Positions 1 to 9,062 are shown, counted from the first letter of the stretch. The stretch: DNA of 64,000 nucleotides from JAVJRN01 sp040218415 (GCA_040218415.1 JAVJRN010000060.1:1-64000), one strand, 5' to 3'. Notes: generated by a model from the letters alone, not told the origin. Program-made: numbers and translations.

Positions 1-2440
1 GATTAAATGTAGCAACCGCACCCGATACGCTCCAAGCTCCTGCAATCGCTCCGGATTGCTGTCCACGAATTACAATATTGGAAGAGGTGACTGTTGCCGC
101 ATCTACATCTGACGCAAACGTAAGCTCGATATTGGTATCAGTTGCTATGTCTGTAGCATTGGCAGCTGGGGCGTTGCTGGATAGTGAAAAAGGTGGCACA
201 AATGTACCTGACGTCATCACTCGATTGCCAGTTCCAGTATTAGCAACTGCTACAAAAGATCCGTTTGCATACGTTACTGAACGCCATTTATTATCAGCGA
301 CTGAGGTCCGAGAGGTCCATGCTATTCCATCTGGGCTTGTCATTACTCGATTTCCAGTTCCATCTCTTGCGACAGCTACAAATAGACCGTCTCCATATGT
401 TACAGATACCCATAGGTTGTCTACAGCTGAAGTACGAGAAGTCCATTCTATTCCATCGGGACTTGTCATCACTCGGTTTCCCGTTCCAGTAGTAGCAACT
501 GCAACAAAAAGCCCATTGCCGTAGGTGACAGATTCCCAATTATTATCCTCTGCAGAGCTACGAGAGGTCCAATTTATTCCATCTGGACTTGTCATTACTC
601 GGTTTCCCGTTCCTGACTGGGAAACTGCTACAAAGAGACCGTTTCCATAGGTTACTGAGTACCAAACCAACTGCGCAGCAGCGTTATGAGAAGTCCATGC
701 TATTCCATCGGGACTTGTCATTACTCGGTTTCCCGTGCCATCAGCTGATACAGCTACAAAAAGACCGTTCCCATACGTTATTGAAGCCCATTGATGAAGA
801 TCTGATGCCTGGCTGCTTGAGGTCCATTCTATTCCGTCGAGGCTTGTCATCATTCGATTTATTCCGTCAGGTGCAATAGCCACAAAGAGACCATTTCCGT
901 AGGTAACAGAGAACCAAAGATTATCCTCTGCTGAGCTTCGAGAAGTCCATTCTATTCCATCTGGACTTGTCATTACTCGGTTTGCCGTTCCACTACCTGA
1001 AACTGCCACAAAAAGACCGTTTCCATACGTTACTGAACGCCATTCATCATCGGTAGCAGCGCTTTGTGTTGACCAATCTACTCCCGTTACTTCTTGGGTG
1101 GTGGTAAATTCAATTTCTGCTCCGTATGAGGTTCCGATTGAATTTATGGCGTACGATTTTACGTAATACGTTGTATTGGCCGAAAGACCACTTACTTGTT
1201 GTGAAAACGCTCCGTTTCCACTACCAATTTGTACTTTTGTACCCGTTTCTATGGTCGGGTTGGAGCTTGTTGCATAGACTATGCCACGTTCACTTACGGT
1301 CGCGCCACCATCTGCTGTTACATTTCCTCCCAAAGTTGCACTTAAACCAGAGATGTCGGTTATGGCAGTTGTGGTCACTGTAGGCGCAGTGGGTGGCACA
1401 AATGTACCTGACGTCATAACACGATCTACCGATCCAGTATTAGCAACTGCCACAAAAATACCGTTTGCATAGACGACAGAGTTCCAAAAATCCTCCGCAG
1501 TGTTAAGAGAGGTCCATTCTATTCCATCTGGACTTGTCATTATTCCGTTTCCCGTTGCAAAAGTAGCGACAGCAACATAGAGACCGTTTCCGTAGGTGAC
1601 AGAGGTCCAAAAATTATCAGCGGCTGAAGTACGTGAGGTCCATTCTATTCCATCTGGGCTTGTCATCACTCGGTTGCCCGTAATACTCGTTGATACAACT
1701 ACAAAAAGTCCGTTTCCATAGATAACCGAAGACCATTGATTATCTGCTGCAGAAGTGCGAGAGGTCCACTCCATTCCATCGGGGCTTGACATTACTCGGT
1801 TTCCCGTTCCTGAACGAGAAACAGCTACAAAGAGATCGTTTCCATAGATAACCGAATACCATTGATTATCTGCTGCTGAAGTGCGAGAAGTCCATTCTAT
1901 CCCATCGGGACTTGTCATCACTCGGTTTCCCGTTCCTGTATAGGAGACGGCAACAAAGAGACCGTTTCCGTACGTAACAGAGTTCCAAGAATTATCTGCG
2001 GCAGAGCTACGAGAGGTCCATTCTATTCCATCGGGGCTTGTCATTACTCGGTTTCCTGCTCCCTCATTTGCAACTGCTACAAAGAGACCGTTTCCGTAGG
2101 TAATAGAGTTCCAAGGATTATCCGCGGCAGAACTGCGTGAGGTCCACTCTATTCCATCTGGGCTTGTCATTACTCGGTTTCCTGTTCCAGAGCTAGAGAC
2201 TGCCACAAAGAGACCGTTTCCGTAGGCGACCGAGCTCCAGTTATTATCTACGGCTGCACTGCGTGTTACCCAATCTACTCCCGCCACGGTTTGGGCATTT
2301 AGGGAAAAAGAAACACTTAACAATGATATAAGTGTGCATAAAAAGAAAAGTGATTGGAACTGACTAATTCCTTTTTTCTTCCCAAACACTCTCTCATTTG
2401 AGATTGTAGTTGAAGTTTGATTGAGACATTGCTTATTCAT
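1..2440 (-). CDS. Secreted protein with two seven-repeat Asp-box (BNR-like) arrays, partial at C-terminus
   Basis: The frame is open from an ATG at 2440 through the left edge, giving 813 residues with no stop, so the C-terminus lies outside the window. A hydrophobic stretch at about residues 30-50 ending in LNAQ looks like a signal peptide. Residues 66-345 and 465-745 each hold seven repeats of exactly or nearly 42 residues, with the core YGNGLFVAV, GTGNRVMTSPDGIEWTS; SPDGIEW is an Asp-box variant. A fibronectin type III-like domain (351-448) separates the arrays, and an SbsA/Big_5 Ig-like domain starts near 751. Seven repeats per array suggests two seven-bladed propellers (inference). A GTG at codon 18 would give a more ordinary signal peptide and is an alternative start. 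The protein is probably exported and perhaps T9SS cargo, but the C-terminal sorting domain cannot be seen. It is divergent from the regulator at 2603. Confidence 0.85.
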   Translation of the reverse strand, partial: MNKQCLNQTSTTISNERVFGKKKGISQFQSLFFLCTLISLLSVSFSLNAQTVAGVDWVTRSAAVDNNWSSVAYGNGLFVAVSSSGTGNRVMTSPDGIEWTSRSSAADNPWNSITYGNGLFVAVANEGAGNRVMTSPDGIEWTSRSSAADNSWNSVTYGNGLFVAVSYTGTGNRVMTSPDGIEWTSRTSAADNQWYSVIYGNDLFVAVSRSGTGNRVMSSPDGMEWTSRTSAADNQWSSVIYGNGLFVVVSTSITGNRVMTSPDGIEWTSRTSAADNFWTSVTYGNGLYVAVATFATGNGIMTSPDGIEWTSLNTAEDFWNSVVYANGIFVAVANTGSVDRVMTSGTFVPPTAPTVTTTAITDISGLSATLGGNVTADGGATVSERGIVYATSSNPTIETGTKVQIGSGNGAFSQQVSGLSANTTYYVKSYAINSIGTSYGAEIEFTTTQEVTGVDWSTQSAATDDEWRSVTYGNGLFVAVSGSGTANRVMTSPDGIEWTSRSSAEDNLWFSVTYGNGLFVAIAPDGINRMMTSLDGIEWTSSSQASDLHQWASITYGNGLFVAVSADGTGNRVMTSPDGIAWTSHNAAAQLVWYSVTYGNGLFVAVSQSGTGNRVMTSPDGINWTSRSSAEDNNWESVTYGNGLFVAVATTGTGNRVMTSPDGIEWTSRTSAVDNLWVSVTYGDGLFVAVARDGTGNRVMTSPDGIAWTSRTSVADNKWRSVTYANGSFVAVANTGTGNRVMTSGTFVPPFSLSSNAPAANATDIATDTNIELTFASDVDAATVTSSNIVIRGQQSGAIAGAWSVSGAVATFN
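206..1048 (-). repeat. Array B: seven tandem 126-bp Asp-box repeats
   Basis: A second set of seven 42-codon units with unit-start tryptophans at residues 467, 509, 551, 593, 635, 677 and 719. Both arrays end in the same VMTSGTFVPP segment, so a whole array with its linker was probably duplicated. Units 9 to 11 are the most diverged in this block. Confidence 0.9.
1406..2245 (-). repeat. Array A: seven tandem 126-bp Asp-box repeats
   Basis: Seven in-frame units of 42 codons (the last one codon shorter) encode the first propeller-like block. Unit-start tryptophans fall at residues 68, 110, 152, 194, 236, 278 and 319. The DNA is also strongly conserved; for example the AGACCGTTTCC block (plus-strand sense) recurs every 126 bases. 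This suggests recent expansion or homogenisation. Confidence 0.9.
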
Positions 2441-2473
2441 CAGCGTATATTTATTTATGCTTTGTTAATGCCA

Positions 2474-2481
2474 CAAATTTA
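2474..2481 (-). promoter_or_regulatory. Candidate -7 element for the repeat protein
   Basis: Read on the minus strand this is TAAATTTG, an exact match to the Bacteroidota -7 consensus TAnnTTTG, placed 34 bases upstream of the ATG at 2440. No clear -33 TTTG is visible at the expected spacing, which fits an activator-dependent promoter. Confidence 0.4.
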
Positions 2482-2512
2482 CTCTAGGTAAGATTTGAAG
2501 GACTTTCGATTC

Positions 2513-2525
2513 TGTGCGGTACTTT
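2513..2525 (+). promoter_or_regulatory. Operator-like motif, copy 1 (TGTGCGGTACTTT)
   Basis: The 13-mer occurs here and again at 2555-2567, exactly 42 bases apart, which is four helical turns. This copy would lie roughly 45-60 bases upstream of the predicted start of the minus-strand gene, a typical position for an AraC-type activator. The factor is unknown; the adjacent AraC-domain regulator is the obvious candidate. Confidence 0.45.
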
Positions 2526-2554
2526 TTAGAATATCAATGAACTTGTTTATATAT

Positions 2555-2567
2555 TGTGCGGTACTTT
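2555..2567 (+). promoter_or_regulatory. Operator-like motif, copy 2 (TGTGCGGTACTTT)
   Basis: This is an identical copy in the same orientation, 35 bases before the start codon of the regulator at 2603, so it could mediate autoregulation as well as control of the divergent gene. The core GTGCGGTAC appears once more, inverted, at 10808-10816. Confidence 0.45.
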
Positions 2568-2602
2568 ATAAATCGTACTAATAAGTCATTACTCCCTTCA
2601 AC

Positions 2603-5600
2603 ATGCACATATTTTTAATTTGGCTTTGGTGCATACTTGGGAGCATCTCTCTTTTTGCGCAAGAGACACCTTATGTCCATCTGGAGTCCCCCCATACTTT
2701 TATTGATGAAGACCATTCGAAGTATCATGTAAATCATTGGGATACGAAATCAGGTTTACCAAGTAACGCCATCAGCAATATGTTGATGGATAAATCTGGA
2801 AATATCTGGCTTTCAACTTTTGATGGGCTAATCCGATTTGATGGCGACAAGATCAAGGTTTACTCTAATAAGTTCTACCCTGAAATAATAAGTAACAGAT
2901 TTGTGTCCATTTTTGAAGATGTTGAGGGGAATATTTTTGCCTTTTCTGAAATCAATGTCGCTTACAGGATTGAGTTAAAGACAGATAAATTGTCTGTAGT
3001 GGGTGTCAATGGCAAAAAGGCAGATGTTTACTCTATGTCGGGCACGCCAGACGGTCGTATACTTTTTTCAACTACGAATGGTCTATTCAAATCAACCCAA
3101 ACAGATTCTACAAAGAATGTACTTTCTGCCGATTTCGATGACGATGTTTTTGTCGCATTTGAGGATAAATGGGGATTTTTTTGGTATGAAGATTCGAATC
3201 AGCAATTGGTGCGTTTCAAGAACGGAAAAGCAGAAGTACTCTCGGAATTACTTCCAAATTCACTTCGATTTTTCGATTTCGAATTAAGCGACTCTCGTGG
3301 TTGGTTAACATGGAGAAACTCACTTATAGAATTTGGGAAAGACGGTTATAAAATTATTGAATTCCCTCAATTAGAAATTGAAAACACTATTGTATCTGTT
3401 TCTCACTTTCCAGATGAAGATCTACTCATTATTGGATCCAACAACGAAGGAATGAAACAATACGATCTTAACACAGGTCAATTTTCCAGTTTAAAAGTAT
3501 CTGGGTCTCCTCTACTACCCAAAAATCATAACAAAGCGCAGAATTATCAAAATTTGATACCTACTTCCGATGGGGTTTTCGACTTGGATAATCTAGACCC
3601 CATATTTACAAGTAAAACCTATCCCATTACAGGCGTGCAAGTAGATGAGTTTGACAAAATATGGGTTTCGACAAATGGAAACGGACTGTTTAGTTTGAGT
3701 AAATCTCACTTTAACACATACACGACTGATCTCAATTCCAATATTTATCCCATTTTAGAAGATCACAATAATACGTTTTGGGTTGGAACATTCGGCGGTG
3801 GTGCTTTTTCATTGTCTAAGGACAAATTCCAAAAATTAAATTTGCACAACTCAATTGAAGACAAATTTATCATCTCTTCTTTTGCACTCAGTGATGGTTC
3901 GATATTGTTCGGAGCACATTCAAGTTATGTGTATCAAGTCTCACAGTCTGGTAAAATAGATAAGCACAGATTACCCTCAAAGGACAATCAATATATATCA
4001 ACGATTTTTGAGGATAGTAAAGGGAATATCTGGATTGGTAGCTCACGTGGGCTGTTTTTAAAGAACCACAATGAACCTTCTTTCAAAAATGCATCGCTCA
4101 TTGGTCTGGAAGGAAACCCAAGAGTAAGATATATAGCAGAAACTCCTGACTCCTCCATTTGGCTTTCAACCAAAGGAGCGGAAATTGTTCGAATTCACGG
4201 AGAAAACACCCACTATATACACTTAGATACCACAGGAGGCAGTGTGATTACGCGAGCAATTGTGTATGATCCTTTTATGTCTGCTTCTCCAAAAGACTAT
4301 TATTTATGGGTGACTTCTGACTCAAAAGGAATGTATTTATTGCATGTTCAAGACAATGAAATAAGTACCACAGTCATCACCCAAAATGATGGTTTAATTG
4401 CCAATACCATTCACACCATCATCTTTGATGAAAAATTCAATTTTTGGATGAGCTCCAATACGGGATTGAGTTTTATAAGCAGAGACATGATGAATGACTT
4501 CCTTGAAGGGAATCTAAAATCCCTGAGTCCAATTAATTTTACGGAGCGCGATGGCTTGCCCAATAACGAATTTAACGGTGGTGTACAATCCACAGGGTTC
4601 GCAAGTTCAAATGGCTACCTGTATTTCTCCAACCAAAAAGGATTGGTAGAAGTTGACCCGAAAAGAGTCATTTCAGAACCAGAAAATAGCTCTGTGGTCA
4701 TTCAGGATGTTTACATCAACGATGAACCTATTTCTATTCCTGCCGATTCGGTGGTTCATCTGGCTGCTGGTTCTTATGATGTAAAAATCTATTTTTCAAT
4801 ACATAGTCGATATAGTTCTACTCGCAAACACATCTACTACTCAACCGATATTGAGAATCCTGTTTGGCGCACAACGGAGACTGGGAGGCCTTTGGTCTTA
4901 GCCTCGGTGAATCCAGGTAAACATCATTTTCTTTTTCAAGATCATGGTGTCAATTCTCCTCAGAACGCAAATATTGCGTCCATAGTAATAGATATTAACA
5001 ACTATTGGTACAATACAAAATTAGCATGGGCTTTGTATCTGACCCTTGCTGTAGTTGTAGGTTACCTCATCAACGCTTTTAGAATTAAAGCGATCAATGA
5101 AAGAAATAGTCGCCTAGGAGAACTTGTAGAAACGAGAGCAAAACAACTACAGAAAGAGCTTGAAGCCAGCCTTATTGAATCCAAAAAATTGGTTTCAGAT
5201 TTGTCGAGTAGAAATCAAATCATAAAACGCATACATGAAGTTCTCCGGCAGCCAAGTATTCTGCTCCATGATAGCCTTACTGTTTGGAAGAAAAATCAGG
5301 GGGTAAATTTACCCTCTACTTCTACGTCTAGTCTGAATGAACTTATCCTTCAATCAAAGACGATTTCGGAGAAAATTGAACGCTCTATTGCTACTGTTTC
5401 ATCATTAGAAGGAGAATTGATATTAAATCCTGAAGAAATCAATCTGAACAATCTTGTTCATAATGTCGCAGATGATCTGAAAAACAAATCAATCGCATAC
5501 CAAGCCAGAACATCCTACTCTTTTGCTGATAGCAATAATTACGTGTATATGGATGGTTTTATCACGCAAGTTGCACTGACTGATATGGTCGCCATTTTAC

Positions 5601-6703
5601 TCTCAGAAAGTGCTGAAAGTTCCGCCAAACTAAGTGTGATGGCTAATCAAAAAACAGCCGGAATTAGAATTTCCATTAAAAAAGCCAATCAAAGCCATGT
5701 CAAAGCCATTGCTCAGTTATTATCGGAAGATGAACAAATGGACACTTCATTTGAATGGCTACTTGATTTAACCGCGATAGTGAGACGGTTGCAGAAGAAC
5801 GGTTGCAAAATCACTAGTTCTAAGAGAGATGAAAAATATTATGTAATCAAACTTGAATTGCCCTTACTTAAATCTCGCCCAATAAAGGAATTTGAGACTG
5901 AAAACGTCGTTGAATCTGAATCTTCTGTTGATAAATTTCAAATAGCGCTTTTCGATTCGAAGACGGACTATTCAACAATAATCGCTGATAACCTACTCCC
6001 CGACTGCAATATTTCGGTGATGTCCAGAAATAGAATCAAACAGTATGCTAAGGTTATTGACAACTCAGATCTTGTACTTTTAGACAGTGGATTTACTTAC
6101 GCGAATCCAATACAACTCATTGAAGAGGCTCGTTCGAGAGATAAGGCAAGCAATACTACTATAGTTATGACTACTAACTCATTTTTTAGTGAAGCTCAGA
6201 ATGAAGCCTTACGAGCTGGAGCCGACATGTATATTACCAAAGCCATGTCAAATGAGGCTATTGTCGCTCAAATCAGGTCATTTATCAATGTTCGAAAAAG
6301 ACTGAATTCTACCTTTGAATCTCACACCAAGAAATTGGCGGGAGCTTATTCTGATATCTCGAGAGCAGATAGGGAATTCGCAAAATCTAGTTTAGAACTC
6401 ATAAAAAGTAATCTATCAGATCCTGAATTTAATGTTGAAACTCTTTCTTCTTTGATGAAAGTCAGTAGAACATCTTTGTCTCGGCGAATAAAAAAAATCA
6501 CAGAGAATAGCCCATCAGATATCATCAAAGAAGTCAGAATATTAAAGGCCATGGAACTCCTTCAAACCAGAAATAACAACATTTCGGAGGTGGCCTACGC
6601 TTGTGGATACAACTCTCTGTCGTATTTCAGTCAGGCTTTTAAGAATCACACCGGCAAAAGTCCTAGTGATTGGGTGGAAGTGAAATTAATGAGTGAAACA
6701 TAA
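2603..6703 (+). CDS. Hybrid two-component system regulator (Reg_prop, Y_Y_Y, degenerate kinase, receiver, AraC)
   Basis: This 1366-residue protein has the order signal peptide (1-20, ending FAQ), Reg_prop propeller repeats (about 30-690, with units such as GNIWLSTFDGLIRFDG), Y_Y_Y-like domain (about 710-800), one membrane helix (about 805-825), coiled coil, kinase-like region (865-1100), receiver (about 1112-1230) and an AraC-type DNA-binding domain (about 1265-1360). This is the architecture of one-protein sensors that detect periplasmic ligands, often glycans, and act directly on DNA. The kinase core is eroded: the H-box reads IHEVLRQPS around His878 instead of SHE(F/L)RTPL, and no N-box or glycine-rich ATP lid can be seen. 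The receiver keeps a probable phospho-acceptor Asp1161 and a downstream Lys. No susC/susD pair lies nearby; the divergent repeat protein is the likely target. Confidence 0.9.
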   Translation: MHIFLIWLWCILGSISLFAQETPYVHLESPHTFIDEDHSKYHVNHWDTKSGLPSNAISNMLMDKSGNIWLSTFDGLIRFDGDKIKVYSNKFYPEIISNRFVSIFEDVEGNIFAFSEINVAYRIELKTDKLSVVGVNGKKADVYSMSGTPDGRILFSTTNGLFKSTQTDSTKNVLSADFDDDVFVAFEDKWGFFWYEDSNQQLVRFKNGKAEVLSELLPNSLRFFDFELSDSRGWLTWRNSLIEFGKDGYKIIEFPQLEIENTIVSVSHFPDEDLLIIGSNNEGMKQYDLNTGQFSSLKVSGSPLLPKNHNKAQNYQNLIPTSDGVFDLDNLDPIFTSKTYPITGVQVDEFDKIWVSTNGNGLFSLSKSHFNTYTTDLNSNIYPILEDHNNTFWVGTFGGGAFSLSKDKFQKLNLHNSIEDKFIISSFALSDGSILFGAHSSYVYQVSQSGKIDKHRLPSKDNQYISTIFEDSKGNIWIGSSRGLFLKNHNEPSFKNASLIGLEGNPRVRYIAETPDSSIWLSTKGAEIVRIHGENTHYIHLDTTGGSVITRAIVYDPFMSASPKDYYLWVTSDSKGMYLLHVQDNEISTTVITQNDGLIANTIHTIIFDEKFNFWMSSNTGLSFISRDMMNDFLEGNLKSLSPINFTERDGLPNNEFNGGVQSTGFASSNGYLYFSNQKGLVEVDPKRVISEPENSSVVIQDVYINDEPISIPADSVVHLAAGSYDVKIYFSIHSRYSSTRKHIYYSTDIENPVWRTTETGRPLVLASVNPGKHHFLFQDHGVNSPQNANIASIVIDINNYWYNTKLAWALYLTLAVVVGYLINAFRIKAINERNSRLGELVETRAKQLQKELEASLIESKKLVSDLSSRNQIIKRIHEVLRQPSILLHDSLTVWKKNQGVNLPSTSTSSLNELILQSKTISEKIERSIATVSSLEGELILNPEEINLNNLVHNVADDLKNKSIAYQARTSYSFADSNNYVYMDGFITQVALTDMVAILLSESAESSAKLSVMANQKTAGIRISIKKANQSHVKAIAQLLSEDEQMDTSFEWLLDLTAIVRRLQKNGCKITSSKRDEKYYVIKLELPLLKSRPIKEFETENVVESESSVDKFQIALFDSKTDYSTIIADNLLPDCNISVMSRNRIKQYAKVIDNSDLVLLDSGFTYANPIQLIEEARSRDKASNTTIVMTTNSFFSEAQNEALRAGADMYITKAMSNEAIVAQIRSFINVRKRLNSTFESHTKKLAGAYSDISRADREFAKSSLELIKSNLSDPEFNVETLSSLMKVSRTSLSRRIKKITENSPSDIIKEVRILKAMELLQTRNNNISEVAYACGYNSLSYFSQAFKNHTGKSPSDWVEVKLMSET

Positions 6704-7583
6704 CTCCGCCACTTTCCAACGAGGTTACTCCTCTAGTACTTTTAAGGTTGGGGCCTGCCAAGGCTTCTTCATCGCTACATGGCGTGGGTAGGGAGATTTT
6801 TCCCAAAGTACACATCCACAATTCCCTTCATGCGCCTTTTCGTAGGAAGCGTCCTGACAATGTCAGCATAATCTTCACAGTTTACGCCAAAAGTCAAGCT
6901 CATCTCTTACACAAAAAATAACTCAAAATTTAATGGACTACACTAAACTCAAAATAGCCTGGATAAAGGAACCCTACTAGCATACATATGGAATTATCAA
7001 AAAGATTATGCTCATTAAATGTAATGAATGGCTAGATCAGGCCATGGATACCAACAAAAAAACCTGTTATTTCCGTGCAGTGGCTTTTGATGTTATATAG
7101 GGCAGCCGGTATGTTGGTATTTCTATTGTAGTATTCAGTTTGAGCACTTATTGCGCCAACAATCTACGTTTTAAAAATATTGAAATAGACAAGAAAATCA
7201 TTAGTGAACTTACTGTGTCAGCGCTTTGGAATCCAAAAACAGTGAGCAAGAATGGCATTAAAATAATGGAATGGCTCACCAGTAAAAAATACCCTTCCCT
7301 ACAGTTTAAGAACCTTATTTAATTGCCAAACTATTTTCGAGCTATTTTGAAATCTGTTATTCAGAGGAATATTTCTATGATGATTTTTTGAATAAATGGT
7401 ATTAAACCCAAGGGTAGAACCCTTGACCCTAGCTTCCGACGCAGAGCATTGGGGAATTAGACCTATTGGGCTATCGCCCTGCGATTAAAGTAACGGACTA
7501 TTTAATTGATATTAGCGTTTATACTTTCGGTAAACCCATATTGATAGTAATTTATCATACAGAAAGGTTTTTGCACAATTACC
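6704..7583. other. Gene-poor interval of about 880 bases
   Basis: No convincing intact gene is visible between the regulator and the terminator at 7584. The interval has many stops in all frames apart from one interrupted frame at 7008-7322. No inverted repeats typical of an insertion sequence and no RNA gene were recognised. It may hold decayed coding sequence. Confidence 0.5.
7008..7322 (+). pseudogene. Possible decayed small gene with one in-frame stop
   Basis: The frame starting ATG at 7008 runs 105 codons to a TAA at 7320 and is broken only by a TAG at 7098-7100. The part after the stop is the longer open piece, about 73 codons. The conceptual peptide (starting MLIKCNEWLDQ, later LWNPKTVSKNGIKIMEWL) matches no family I recognise. 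In AT-rich DNA a frame of this size can arise by chance, so this is only a possible remnant. Confidence 0.2.
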
Positions 7584-7613
7584 AAAAAAGCCCAAGCAAA
7601 TGGCTTGGGCTTT
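7584..7613 (-). terminator. Rho-independent terminator of the Fe-S operon
   Basis: A perfect 11-bp stem, AAAGCCCAAGC with GCTTGGGCTTT, and a 5-base loop. On the minus strand the hairpin is followed by a run of six T residues. It lies 24 bases after the stop of the gene at 7638. Confidence 0.85.
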
Positions 7614-7637
7614 ACAGTCGATATTTCAGAAAGGCTA

Positions 7638-8429
7638 TTAAAGTCCCTCAGCCTCAGCAATCAATTCTGCCAAATCCTGAACTTTCACTTCGCTTTCTTT
7701 CTCTTTATTCTTGATGCCATCAGTCATCATGGTCATACAAAATGGACAGCCAACAGCAATGGTACCAGCTCCTGTTTCAAGGGCTTCCTCCGTACGCTCG
7801 ATATTGATTTCTTTTTTCCCTGACTCAGCATCTTTAAACATCTGCGCGCCACCGGCTCCACAGCAAAGTCCTTTGGTTTTGCAACGCTTCATTTCCACGA
7901 GCTCAGCATCTAAAGCTTCTAATACTTTTCTCGGCGCTTCATACACGCCATTGGCTCTACCCAAATAGCATGAGTCATGAAAAGTGATTTTTCTGCCTTT
8001 AAAATCACCGCCACCTTTCAACGTCACTTTTCCCTCATTGATGAGTTCTTGCAAGTATTGAGAGTGATGAATTACATTATAATTTCCTCCCAATTCTGGA
8101 TACTCATTTTTTAACGTATTAAAGCAATGAGGACATGCTGTGACGATATTTTTTATCTCATAGCCATTCATCACCTGAATATTAGCCATGGCTTGCATCT
8201 GGAACAAAAACTCGTTTCCCGCTCTTCTGGCAGGGTCACCGGTGCATGTTTCCTCAGGCCCCAATACTGCGAACTTCACGCCTACTTTGTTCAATATTTT
8301 GACAAAGGCCTTGGTTACACTCTTGTATCGCTCATCAAATGAGCCGGCACAACCTACCCAAAAAAGAATTTCAGGACTTTCACCTTTAGCTACTAAATCT
8401 GCTACTGTTGGAATATTAATTTCAATCAT
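7638..8429 (-). CDS. Soluble (Fe-S)-binding oxidoreductase subunit with CCG domains
   Basis: This 263-residue protein has two cysteine-rich CCG domains, as in heterodisulfide reductase subunit B/D and LldE/GlpC-type proteins. The first contains GCAGS, then CTGD and CPHCFNTLKNEYPE; the second contains HDSCYLGR, GLCCGAGGAQMF and GCPFCMTMM. Such domains bind [4Fe-4S] clusters and pass electrons between a dehydrogenase and the quinone pool. No signal peptide is seen, so it should be cytoplasmic. Its natural partner is the membrane protein at 9063-10385, but the two are separated by a HepT/MntA pair. The start overlaps hepT by 8 bases, implying translational coupling. The substrate is not determinable from sequence. 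Confidence 0.85.
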   Translation of the reverse strand: MIEINIPTVADLVAKGESPEILFWVGCAGSFDERYKSVTKAFVKILNKVGVKFAVLGPEETCTGDPARRAGNEFLFQMQAMANIQVMNGYEIKNIVTACPHCFNTLKNEYPELGGNYNVIHHSQYLQELINEGKVTLKGGGDFKGRKITFHDSCYLGRANGVYEAPRKVLEALDAELVEMKRCKTKGLCCGAGGAQMFKDAESGKKEINIERTEEALETGAGTIAVGCPFCMTMMTDGIKNKEKESEVKVQDLAELIAEAEGL

Positions 8430-8766
8430 ATTTATTCAATATATCGTCAATATTTTTCTTCAAATCTGGTATTTCATTTTGAATAACGTTCCAGACAATT
8501 TCTAATTCTATTTGAAAATATTCGTGAACCAAAATATTGCGAAATGCAATTATCCTGACCCATGGAATATTTACCCATTTATTACGCAATTGCTCACTGA
8601 GACTTCTTGAGGCTTCACCAATTATTTCAATTTCCTTAACACAAGCCAAGCGGAGCATAGGCGTGTTAAGAAATTCGTTTTTCGAAACACCACTCGTAAA
8701 ACTCATGAGCTCAGTAATAGCATCAGATATATGCAATAGCCTTATCCGATCTTTATCATCGTTCAT
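8422..8766 (-). CDS. hepT: HepT-like toxin (HEPN family, type VII TA)
   Basis: This 114-residue all-helical protein carries the HEPN active motif R-X4-H-x-Y as RNILVHEY near residue 76, plus the family segment ACVKEIEIIGEASRSLS. HepT proteins are RNases or related toxins that are silenced when the partner MntA AMPylates the Tyr of this motif. The start overlaps the end of mntA by 11 bases and its end overlaps the next gene by 8 bases, so the pair is tightly built into the surrounding operon. All key motif residues are present, so it is probably functional. Confidence 0.85.
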   Translation of the reverse strand: MNDDKDRIRLLHISDAITELMSFTSGVSKNEFLNTPMLRLACVKEIEIIGEASRSLSEQLRNKWVNIPWVRIIAFRNILVHEYFQIELEIVWNVIQNEIPDLKKNIDDILNKYD

Positions 8767-9049
8767 AGAGCATTATTTTATCTCTATCTATTAGTGGTTT
8801 TAAATATTTCGAAACACCATTAGTTGTTACCAAATCCACGTCGCTTGCGAGTAATTCTACTAAATCAATCTTGAACTGAGCGAATTCCAGACCAATGGGT
8901 ATCTCTGGATCAAGCTCTATTAATAAATCAATATCACTTTTCTCATTGGCCTCACCTCTGGCATAAGATCCAAATAAATAGGCCTTCATTATTGGCTTAT
9001 CTCTAAAATAAGTCTTTATAGAGGTTACTTGTTTTTCGCTTAGGTTCAT
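8756..9049 (-). CDS. mntA: MntA-like nucleotidyltransferase antitoxin
   Basis: This 97-residue minimal nucleotidyltransferase has the motif GSYARGEANEKSDID, an exact GS-X10-D-x-D, followed by LLIELD, with a later acidic VDLV segment that could supply the third carboxylate. Family members AMPylate the cognate HepT toxin. Length and motif match the MNT-domain antitoxin class. It lies 13 bases downstream of the membrane Fe-S gene and overlaps hepT. The gene order antitoxin then toxin is usual for this type. Confidence 0.85.
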   Translation of the reverse strand: MNLSEKQVTSIKTYFRDKPIMKAYLFGSYARGEANEKSDIDLLIELDPEIPIGLEFAQFKIDLVELLASDVDLVTTNGVSKYLKPLIDRDKIMLYER

Positions 9050-9062
9050 CTTATAAAGATAA

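Noticed and set aside
78..1472. Several plus-strand open frames of 60-150 codons at the left end
   Set aside because: They are antisense to the minus-strand repeat gene, whose frame is open for 813 codons with a clear protein repeat; their own repetitiveness is a mirror of it.
206..2245. Regular 126-bp repeats considered as a CRISPR array or satellite DNA
   Set aside because: The units are coding, in frame, 42 codons long, without spacer/repeat alternation.
7466..7714. Plus-strand open frame beginning MGYRPAIKV
   Set aside because: It runs through the terminator at 7584-7613 and into the 3' end of the Fe-S gene on the other strand; no family features.
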